DNA from: Polia nebulosa
Lineage: Eukaryota > Arthropoda > Insecta > Lepidoptera > Noctuidae
Length of the DNA: 64,000 nt
Direction: 5' to 3'
NCBI GenBank assembly: GCA_951329385.1
Contig: OX589589.1
Coordinates: 22,604,729-22,668,728 of the forward strand
Shown here: positions 11,301 through 23,300 of the stretch, piece by piece
Position numbering within the stretch: the stretch's first letter is position 1
Layout: each line of letters begins with the position of its first letter
Made by a program: the position numbers and the translations under genes
The notes under the pieces: model-generated
The model's database searches: none
What the model was told of the DNA's origin: nothing
The model's input: only the letters and a program-made list of their open reading frames with translations

Positions 11301-14300
11301 GTATACTTGTTTGCATGCTTCTTACAGGGAATTAAAAACCACATGTTGGGAACATGTGGTTTTTAATTCCCTGTATCAACTGTTTTATTTAGTGATAATA
11401 ATACATGCAGAAAAATAATTAATTAAACAAAATACATAGACAAATTACGTTAAACTTATCTTAAATCAATTTTGTTAGTGTGGTAAGAAATACAAAATTA
11501 TTATATTAATGTGATAGATGAGTCTTGCAATTATTATGGATATGAAATGTATGCCAAAAGATGATTCTAACTATAAACTTTCTGAGATATGATAGTTCTG
11601 CCTTTTAATGACTATAGATAGGAAATGTATGCCAAAAGACAATTCTGACTGTGAACTTTCTGTGACATGATAGTTCTACTTTTTAATTATTATGGATATG
11701 AAATTTATGCCTAAAGATGATTCTGCCTTATAAAATTATGAGTTTTGAATGTATCCTAAATGAGTGTCTGCCAAACGATTTTCTGCGAAATGAAGTTTAT
11801 TGCTATCCGATGTTATACAAAATAATATTATGACATAAAAAGTTCTGCCATAAAAGGTGGACCCAATGTTATGTATAACATTCTAAAGCATGTAACGTAG
11901 TGGCGTTACAATCTTAATTAAAACATAAACATACGGAATAAATCCAGAGACCAATAGCCACTATAACGGTTTTGGTAAGCATAGACAATTTTAGTTAACT
12001 GACAACACTATTGTCTTTGGATTCGTTGACATCTGTCAATGACGGGTAGATATAAAACGCCTTCCAGTACAACGTGGAGCCCTTTTTAATCTTAATCCAG
12101 CTGGTGGCGTGAGAGTCACACTCACCTTGTTCTGTCGAACACCCTTGAGCCGTGAAGCGATCGCCAAATCCTAGCAGTTGTACTTTGCATTGGCAAATAT
12201 TTGCCAACTTAATTACGCGATTTCAACCCCTGTAATTGGGTGAGTGTTTGAACAGCATACAGGTAGCTTTGTGCATTCTGTGTTCCTAATCTTGTGTATA
12301 AATTCTTTCCAGAACATGTCTTCCTTAATTTCATTTCCTAGCATTGTATAATCAAGGCTCATAACCTACAAAAGATCTGTCGCACATTGTAATCACGCCT
12401 TCCGCGTGGCTAGCTTTACGAGGCCTTAGCTATGCACATACTGACTTGCGCGTGGCTGCTGCTGCACTCGAATGTGCATGTTTTCATGCTTTTCCACCTC
12501 ACCTTTGTAAACTCCGTCTGATTTTGACAACCACACTTGTTAGCGCACGTACAGCCGCTTTGCTCATGCCTGTGTCAAAATCAGCGGAGAAGCTTATCAT
12601 CCATCATTGTGACACGCTGGACATTGTTTCCAGGGTTCCAGATCCGGGTTACCAGCTCCGGATTCCCAGATCCAGATTTCCTGACCCGGCTTCCCTAATT
12701 CTGAAAATGGAGGGAGAGGACTTGGAGCCCTACGCTCTGAGCAAACTACATCGTCCTCCATCGCGGCCATCCTGCCGCAGTGCCTCGTGGCGTGGCCACT
12801 AGGCCACTCATCACGGCGGCCCGCTCCACGCCGGGTGCTTATTTACCCACGTGGCCTCAGCAGGCCGTCTCCGAGCCGGCTAGACCACCTGCCGGCCGAC
12901 CCATCCTGGCTCCTGTCGACCCTGCGAGCCGGCGCTGCCGCCTACCGGCCAACACCTCCGGGGGCAAACGCAACGTGGCTTCCCCGAGACACCAAGGCTG
13001 AGTCAGGGCAGTAGCGTGCTATCTCCCGAGGAATGTTAGAAGATTGTGACTGCAAACCTACCCACACCCTTTCTCTATTTCAAATATATATTTTTAACGT
13101 TGACCGAGGTACGTGTTGTCTTTTTTTCATCCCACGTAGGCTCCTTACGTCACAAGCATATATTTATTTACGCATTAAAACCTAATTTTATAGGCATAAC
13201 AAACAGGCATAATAGTTAACTCCAATAATACCACTTAGAGAAAAGGTAAGTTTTGTTACACATATGTATGTAAAACATATTGGCAGCTTAGGGGTGACCC
13301 AAGAGCCATCCCCGCCGCACCTTAACCTATTGATACCCTACGCATGATTTAGTTTTTATGCCTTAAGGTGGAAGCTCCAGGGTAGACCGCAAAATTCAAA
13401 TTTTCTTACGTTTTTTGCAATTTGCAGGTCAGTATCTGAAATTTGATTCGCGTACTTGCTACGGCCGCGAATCAAATTTTGACCAAGATACAACCTGACA
13501 CTGACCTGGAATATGTAAAAAACGTAAGAAAATTTGAATTTCGCGGGCTTCCCTGGAGCATTATGCTAAAAGTCATTATGCCAAATAACATTATGCGAAT
13601 TAAAATTATGCGAAAACAAATTAGCCAAAGTATATTAGGGGAAAAAAATATGCGAAAAGAAGTTTTCATGACGGTCATCCTATTGAGTAACGATCACTAC
13701 GACGTTCGTCATGAAAATACCATCAACCGTTGATTTATGAAACTTAACTATATTGAGAGGGTTATTGAAGCTCTCTGACAAAATGACAAAAATGTGAGAA
13801 GGTGTATGCTGCTCTCAAAACCTTGAAGACAAACTTCGTGAGTCAAAATAAGTTCCTACATCACTTCCAGTGCAGCTAAACTAGCTAAAACTTTGTAGCT
13901 ACAACCTGGGAGTCTTTAAGTCAAGAGTGATAGGTTACTTCTAGGCAAACGTGCTCCATTTTCGACCACAACATCGCTTACTATCAGGTGAGATAGTGGT
14001 CAAACGCGTGCCTACCAAGAATAATAAAAAATTAAAAAAAACTCCACCAGTGGAGACATTTCCTGCCAGGGTCACGGGTGTTTGAAAGAGTCACCACAGC
14101 CCCTGGCACAGACAACTGAAGGAATACGGGTAGGTGTGGTTACTGACTAGTAAGTGTCTGAAACGTCCTGTCACTCACCCAGAGCTGGACAAGTTATTTG
14201 ATGATTTCCCAACCAATAAAATAAATAACATTTGACGCTACAGTAGACAGTCAGCACTCACCAGCTTAGTGTGCTCGGAGCTGCGGGACTCCACCTCGCG

Positions 14301-17300
14301 CGCCAGGCGCCGCATGTCGTCGTGCAGCTTGGCCGAGTGGCGCTCCAGCAGAGACACGCGCGCCGCGTGTCGCGCGCACACGGCCTTCATTCTGCGCAGA
14401 CATCAGACTAAGGGATTAACAGCGATGCAAAAAATTTATTGAATATAAATTTTCAAAAAACCCGACTGTAAAAATTAAGTAAAAAGTTCCAAACAAGTCA
14501 CTTTTCAAGCAGGCTGATGCAGTTGGTGGCTGTTATTTTAGTTCAGTTATTGATTACTTGCCACCAACTGCATCAGCCTGCTTGAAAAGTGACTTGTTTG
14601 GAACTTTTTACTTAATTTTTACAGTCGAGTTTTTTGAAAATTTATATTCAATTTATATAATTTCTACATTTTAGTGAGTTATATTTCTGGAATCGCCTCC
14701 TCGAACCCTTTTATTTTTCTATTTTTCACAATAAGGCGTCTGTCTGGTTATCGCCATATTGTATTTTGATTACTGTCATGTCTTTAGTAGCGCACTCGCA
14801 AGGTTAAGACAAATCAATTGCCGTAAGAATTATCAAAATCGGCCCACGCGTTTAGTCTCTATAGTGCCATAAAGGAACAAACATACATACATATATATAA
14901 CATACATGGGCTGATAAACACATTTCTCCCTGCGTCACGCAGTCGGGTAAAAAGAAACCAATCGAATAGACAATACGACTTATATAGGGTGACTGGTAAT
15001 TAGTGACTTATACTTAAACACGTTATTGTACCCATGATAACAAACCAATTTCCCAGAGAAACATAAATAGTGAGACAGAACGGCATCACGCGGCTAACAG
15101 CTCAAAGGCGCGAGCGCGCGAATTTCATACGGCTGTTGTGTTATTGTGATAAAAGTGAATTGAGTATAAAAAAATGTTTCTTAAGGAAAGTTGTTTGACG
15201 AGTATACAATCACGTGTTTAAGTATCGGTCACTAATTACCAGTCACCATAGAGGAATGCGAAACAGGGTGTAAAGTGCTCAATTTAAAAGGGAGGGTCCT
15301 CAATTTAAATGGAGGATCCTTCGACCAGGCGGGTGTTCTGTCTAGTGGGCAACTGCCCGATGGTAGTTGTATAATTTATGTTCAAATCGTGCGGAGAACT
15401 TTGATGCGCGATGTAGGGTTCGTTCGTGACGTCAGGTCTTTTTAGTTTTTCGTATGTGGAGGTATAGATCACTCAACAGACTGAGTGTTATCTAGGTATG
15501 AAGTGAAAACGGGCAGTGAAGTGCGTGAGAAATAAAGTGATGTGTATGAGTATTTTTCTTGGACCACATCACAAGCTTGCGTCGTTACTACAACCCTTAT
15601 AAAAGACAGGTATTGGCCGCTCAGTAGCTTGGCCTCTTTCTACAGGCTGTAACGGAAATGGGTGGAATATAATATTTTAAACACATTTGATATTTGTGTT
15701 GTATGTATTGTACCTACTCATGTTTGTGCAAATAAATAAATGATTATGATTATGATTAAATACTGATTCTGCCCATAGAAATAAGGTAGTTTCCTAAAAA
15801 AATCTAATTAGTCCAGTAATATTACCAAAAAAGGTTACACACGTATTTTTTCTTTTTTCACAAATCTGCCTAGCCTTTTCCCAACTGCCTTGGGGTCGGC
15901 TTCCAGTCTAACCGGATGCAGCTGAATACCAGTATTTTACATGGAGCGACTACCTATCTGACCTCCACAACCCAGTAACTGGGTAATACGACACCCCTTG
16001 GTGAGACTGGTTGTCAGACTTTCGGGCTTCTGACGACCCGTAACGACTGTCAAAGATCCACGATTGACAGCCGGGACCAACGGCTTAACGTGCTTTCCGA
16101 GGCACGGAGGAGTCTCGATATGTAAAGATGGTCACACATCCATGGACCAACCCGGGCAAGCGTAGCTTAACCTGATAGATCGACCCGTGCGGCTGTTATT
16201 ATTGTTTAGATACAGTGCGTTGAAATTTTGCGTGACGTCAGGCTGTGCGACACTTTTCATCACAGAGAGGTTTGGTAAAGCAAATAATTCGTGTCCAATA
16301 TTTTCTGATAATCTAACTTACTTCTTCTTAACTTCTCCTAACTTAACTTCTTCTAAATACAATTATTATTTTCATACCCAGGAAACATCCCTATTGTGAC
16401 CACTTTCTTCAAAACAATAAAAAATTGGACCTTGCATATCAATTTTGATCAGGTACTAATGATGGGGTGTATGGCGGCACATTTACCATCTCAGTGCCCC
16501 AAGTCAACCTCAGCTGCTCGTGGTGCACCCTGCTGAACAACAAACGAGGCTATGACAACCGATTAATGGCGGTATACCCATTTTATATAAATACTTCGCA
16601 GCTAAGTGGCACAGACTGTTGACGGGCAGCAGCGTTACTAGTGCGAGAAGCTGCGATCTGCGAAGTCCAACCCGCATGCCCAGCGTGGCGATTATGGGCA
16701 AACCCTCCAAATGGCAAGTCATAATCAACCACGGCCTCCAGTTCCCGGCCGCCTTGCTATTCCTGATTTTGGCGGCGGTCACGGTAACGGCAAGGTAGGG
16801 GGTGCGAAGAATCCCCGGGTTACGAAGGGCCGCCAAACCCAACTGACCTTGGCAACGTATAACGGACGCACACTACGGCTCGACGAACACCTAGCGCAGC
16901 TAGAAGAAGAAATAAGGTGGCACATTCTTCGGTTGAGTGAAGTCCGAAGAGAGGGGGAGGACACAATAACCCTTGAATCGGGCCACCTTTTATATTTTCG
17001 AGAGGGAGACCAGCTATCCCAAGGCGGAGTCGGGTTCCTGGTAAATAAATCCCTTTGTGATAGCGTTGTGGAAGTCTCCAGTGTCTCGAACAGAGTAGCG
17101 TACCTCGTTGTGAAGTTAACCGAGAGGTATAGCCTCAAGGTTATTCAGGTTTACGCACCGACCTCGTCACACTCGGATGACGAAGTGGAGTTAATGTTCG
17201 AGTACATCTCCAGGGCCTTGCATTGTACTACTAAGGCCTATTACAGCGTTCTCATGAGGGATTTTAACGCTAAAGTGGGAGTACAAAATTGCAGTGAATC

Positions 17301-20300
17301 GGTAGTAGGATCCTACGGGTTTGGCAGCAGAAATCATAGGGGGCAAATGCTTGTCAACTTCCTTGAGAAGGAGGGGCTTTTCTTGATGAACTCCTTCTTT
17401 AAGAAACAGCCGAAAGAAGTGGACGTGGCGAAGCCCCGATACTATGACGAAAAATGAGATAAATTTCATCATAACAGATAAAAAGCATATATTCAGAGAT
17501 GTCTCAGTGATCAACAGATTTGCTGCCGTGGAAACCACAAATGACGTTAACCGGGCGCTCGACCAAATGGTGGAAATCCTCAGGGAGGAAGGTATGCGAT
17601 TATGCAAAATGCAGCGTTCGGGAAAGAGGTCGAAACTTTCAGAAGAGACTCTGGTCCTTATGATGGAGCGACGTGAAAACCCACCTGTCACTTCGTCAGA
17701 ACAACGGGCACTCAACAGAAATATTAGGACACTGGTTCGGCGCGACCTCCGACGCTCCAATACACGCTCTATAGAAAAAGCGATTGAGCAAAACCGGGGG
17801 GTCGAAAGTGTTCGTCCAGTCACTTGGGAGGAGCCATCTGACGAAGTTGACCAAATCCAATGCGGATATCGTCGCTTCGAAGCCGGAGATCCTTTTGGAA
17901 GTCGAAAACTTCTACGGCCAATTATACGCATCGCACGCATCGCGACCTGATCCCGAAAATGAGGATTCCAGAGCCACTTTAACCCGCCACTTCACAGAAG
18001 CCAGAAATCAGCCAAGACGAAATCGAAGCGGCTCTTAAACAGCTTAAAATGGAAAAGCCCCTGGTGAAGACGGGATTACAACCGAACTCCTGAAAGCGGG
18101 GGGAAGGCCTGTGCTGAAAAAGCTTCGGGAGCTTTTCAACTCTGTCCTTTTCTCTGGGAGAACTCCAGAAGCGTGGCGAAGGAGCGTGGTCGTTCTCTTC
18201 TTCAAAAAGGGTGATAAGTCCCTTTTGAAGAATTACAGACCCATTTCACTCCTTAGCCACGTATATAAGCTGTTTTCAAGAGTCGTTACGAATTGTCTAG
18301 CGCGAAGATTCGACGAGTATCAGCCACCGGAGCAAAATTCAGCCAAATTCAGGATCGGCGAACTGAACATATCCACCTGCATCGAGGTGTGAGACAAGGG
18401 GACGTAATTTCCCCAAAATTGTTCTCTAACGCATTGGAGGATGTGTTCAAGACGCTGAACTGGGAGGGACGCGGCATTAACATCAATGTCGAATACATCT
18501 CACACTTGAGATTTGCAGATGACATCGTCATACTGGCTGAATCGCTGCATGATCTGCAGCAGATGTTGGACGGCCTAGTTGATTCTTCTAGACGCATTGG
18601 TCTCCGGATGAACTTGGACAAAACCCAGGTTATACTCAACAAACACGTCACTCCGGGACCGATTGTTGTCAATGGCGGTGCTCTCAAGGTTGTTCAAGAA
18701 TATGTTTACCTCGGGCAAACTCTGCAGTTTGGTAAAAACAACTTTGAGAGAGAGGTCAACAGAAGGATCCAGCTGGGCTGGGCAGCGTTTGGGAAGCTTC
18801 GACGAGTCTTCGCGTCGCGTATTCCACAGAGCCTAAAGACCAAGGTCTTTAATCAGTGCGTCTTGCCTGTTATGACTTACGGAGCCGAAACGTGGACACT
18901 CACGGTACGACTGGTCCATAAATTCAAGGTCGCTCAGCGAGCTATGGAACGGGCTATGCTTGGAGTCTCATTGAGGGATCGAATACGGAACGAGGTGATC
19001 CGACTGAGAACCAAGGTTGTCGACATAGCTCACAGAATAAGCAAGCTGAAGTGGCAATGGGCCGGCCATATTAGCCGTAGAACCGATAACCGTTGGGCTA
19101 GACGTGTTCTCGAGTGGAGACCGCGAATCGGCAAACGTAAGGTAGGACGCCTTCAGGCTAGGTGGAGCGATGATCTTCGCAGGGTGGCTGGTAGCAGCTG
19201 GATGAGAGTTGCCGAGAACCGAACTGAATGGCGTGCAATTGGAGAGGCCTATATCCAGCAGTGGACTGCTATAGGCTGATGATGATGATGACTAATGATG
19301 ATAACTTTGTACGGAAAGTCCAATTTTTTTTTGAGATTTTGCTTTGATTTTCTTGATGAAAATTGTTATGTATTATTTAAAATATGACCACGCTTTGAAT
19401 TTCTATGTGTAGGTTTAGTCGGGGGTGCTAGTACCGAAAATGAGTCTAAAATAGTGAGAGAGATGTCAAACTAGTTTACGCCTTGCACTTCGCCGTGTTT
19501 TTATACGACATGTTTTATGTGTACCCTTAATTTGTATGGAAATATTAGTTCTCACTAAATTTGACAGCTCTAATTTACGTCCGTCTCTTTCTTGTTTTAT
19601 TAGAGAGAAAAAGATAGCAATAGCCTAAATTAAGTTTAGTTTGTGCATAACAGAATCAACACCAATGATAGTCCAGGATGGCGCCTATTTAAAAATACGA
19701 ATGATACATCACAATTTTACGAGCATTCTGTTACCGTAATCATTGTTTTAGGGGTTGTGTCACGTCTGCCCAGGGGTCGTGGATAAATTCGAAACAGAGT
19801 TACCGCGCCCCTGGGCACTCAGGGCAGGGAAGGAACAGGGGTGGGTTTTATTCAGTAAGAGTCTGACACGCCCTCCCGCTCCACCCAGAGCGGAAGAAGT
19901 TATAGGATGATGACCCAGCCCCAAAAAAAAAAAGGTGTGTCACGTAGGTGTTTCTGTGGTAAATAAACATTGTTTTTTCTTTCTCGTAAAAGATTTTTTT
20001 CGGCTGTCATGTGTTGATCATGTAGAGAGTGCTGTCGTTAAATAATAACTTTTTGATGTTAATACTCGCTATAATTGCATAAACTTTGTGTGAGTGGATT
20101 AATTAAGTGGTTGGTGAACTGTGGAAATATTGGTTGTAACGTTTGTACAGTGTTTCATGGGATAAATCGTCTAAAACAGTGAATAGAATTTGCCTAAAAT
20201 TGATCGATTACCCTCAACTATCCTAACATTATTCAACAACGCCTGATGCAGTAGTGTCGGCAAACAGTAATTGCCTTAATTGCTTTTGAACTCTATCAGG

Positions 20301-23300
20301 AGTTATAAGAAACACATCGCTGCTACTCATTGCAAGATTTATTTTGTAAGGAATATTATCAAACTCTTGTGGTACGTTGAAATTAAAACTGAATTATCTA
20401 CTAGTAATTATTGGCCCTCAGTATGTCGTTGCAACGCACTCCGCCAAATCCTTCTCCCTCCGCTATTGAACACACGCAGTCAGAAACCGATTTAAATCTA
20501 CTAAGTGAGGTTTCCTACGTAAATACGACTAGACATAAGCGCCTCCGATCGGAATTGTCACCAAGAACGCATAATCTAGATCTCAAAGAAGAAATTATGG
20601 GAATGCTACATAACTTTAAAACAGAATTAGATGCCAAACTAAACGAGATATGTGATAAACAGAACTCGTTAATCATAAAAATTTCTTCAGATATCCGAGA
20701 ATTAAAATCACAAACGAGTAAAATTCAGACCTCGAATGACGAAATTGTACAATCTATGGCTTTCATGAACAATCAATATGAAGAAATCAGGTTGGGACTG
20801 GAAAACCTACAAAAGGAGCGTCTAGAACAACGGAAATGTATTGAAAATCTCGAAAAGAAAGTGCAGGATCTGCAACTCAAGTCAAGGTCTTCATGCATAG
20901 AGATAAGAAACATTCCGTTCACCGAAAAAGAGACCAGTGAGGACCTCGCAAACAGAATCTGTAAAATTGGACAGGTAGTTGGCTCAAGCATTTCACCTTT
21001 TGATCTTCGGGACATTTACCGTATACCCGGTAAACCAGGACTGACGCGACCCATCGTGGCAGAGTTTCAATCGGTCCAAATGAAGCAAAAAACCTTATCA
21101 GCTGTGCGTGACTATAATAACAGCAAGAAAACTGTGGAGGACAAACTGAACACGGAACAAATAAACATCGCCGGTAAGAGACAGGCAGTCTATATAGCCG
21201 ATCATCTCCCGGCAAGTTTGAAAAAGTTGTTCTACCAGTCTCGGGAATTTGCGAAGCAGCATGGCTACCAGTACTGCTGGACCGCAAATGGCAATATTTT
21301 CGTTCGAAAAGTAAGTAAGGTGAAAAGCAGATACTCATTTCCACAGAACAATCTCTTATGGACCTGAAACTAAAACAGTGACTAGGTCCTGTTCCTTCAC
21401 CGAACACTAGTGTACGCTTTTATTTGTTTAAACTCACATACGGTTTCTATATAACAATGCATAGGTTTTATATAACTAAATATATACGCAAATATCATAC
21501 AAACCTAACTATAATTAAATCATTACACTTACATTCATCACACACACACTATGTGCAAAAACACACGTTGACCTTTTCATATTCATATGCTATACTCACT
21601 CGCATTCGGTTTTTCATATGCACCATCAAGTTCCTTCCACTTTCTTTTACCGAGGGATCACTTCGTAGGTCGCTAGAGTTTGGGTTTATTCTAACTTATA
21701 AATGGATAACATAAATAACGTTAATACTGACCCAGACTCGTTGGAGGATACGACGTCATACACTTGCCTCCCGAAAGACTGCAAGCTGTATATAAATACT
21801 AAAGGAGGCATTACACTTCTCCATTTAAACATAAGAAGCATAAATAAAAACTTTGACCAACTCTGCCTATTAATATCCGAGATAAACATTAATTTAGATA
21901 TAATAATACTTACTGAATGCTGGCTCCGAAAAATAAATAACTTACCTATCCTTGAAGGATATACGTCACATTATACCAAAATTAATCAAAACCAGAACGA
22001 CGGTATAATCATCTATACTAAGTTAAATCTAACGTGTAAAGTAAACGAACCAATATTCAAGGATGGAAACTGTCTCGTTTGTAAAATAGATCATAGTGTT
22101 AGTGTGGTAGCCATATACCGATCCCCTTCTTCACCAACCAAGGAAAAATTTAAAAACTTTTTTAATAGCCTTAATGACGTATACGCTAATATTCAAACTC
22201 AAAACATTATTTTGGCAGGGGACCTAAATATTGACATAAGCGCGACCTCTACTGATCCCTTTTGTGAAGAATACCTAATGCTTAATACCTCACATGGCCT
22301 TTTTCCGTCGCACTCTCAGCCTACTAGAGCAAATTCGTGCCTTGACCACTTTTTTATAAAGTCAGATTTTCCGTCCACAACACTAATTTTGGAATCCCAC
22401 ATAACCGACCATATGCCCATTGCTTTATGTCTAAATAAAAATATTATTCATAATCAACACTTTAACACTAGAGCATGTACGTGTTATGAAAGTATTAAAA
22501 CAGATTTAGAAAACACCAACTTCTCTGACATTTTATCAGTTACCGACACAAATGTTGCGTCTAATATGCTTGTCACATTACTCTCAAACATAATTGCTAA
22601 ACACACTAAGACATCAACAGTCTCAAGTAGCAAAAGAGTTCTTAAACCTTGGATGACTCCGGGTCTCCTAAAATGCATGAGAAACCGCGATAGACTCCAC
22701 TCAAAGTCCAAAAAAGCACCTGATAATATGATCCTAAAACTAACAATTATACGCGTTATCGGAATTACTGTAATAACCTCCTTCGTAAGTTAAAGCTTGC
22801 ATTTAACAAATCCCTAATCCAAAATGCCGGTAATGATCCAAAGGCCCTATGGAAAGCCATAAGAGACATATCAGCCACTCAGAAAATAAAAAACAGTGCC
22901 AAGGAACTTTTGAAATTATCCGACAACCCTAGAGCGTCTATTAACCACGTCTGCACCTACTTTAAAGATATCGGTATAAATTTAGCTGAAAAAATTCGTA
23001 ACTCTGCCAAAATTACTACAGAAGCTACCTCTCCACAAGAACTCGACCCAAACAGCCCATCCGGTTCACTGGTCATCCTAGAAGTAACAGACAATGATAT
23101 TAAAGCATTAATCTTAGAACTTCGTTCTGACTGCGCTACAGGATGGGACAATATTCCTTCTCAAGTACTCCGACAAAATTGCCTATAATAACTCACATTT
23201 GTAATCTTGCCATAAATAGCGGCACTTTTCCGGATGTTTTTAAGAAATCTATTATAAATCCTATTTTTAAAAATGGCGATAGGGTTTGCCTAAATAATTA

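Noticed and set aside
11006..11418. Several overlapping long ORFs on both strands (Cys/Leu-rich and Gln/Ser/Ala-rich)
   Set aside because: They are all readings of the 11-bp minisatellite, whose unit has no stops in several frames.
12446..13014. Three plus-strand ORFs in a GC-rich block
   Set aside because: Overlapping frames of biased composition, no start context or splice continuation; kept only as an unassigned GC-rich block.
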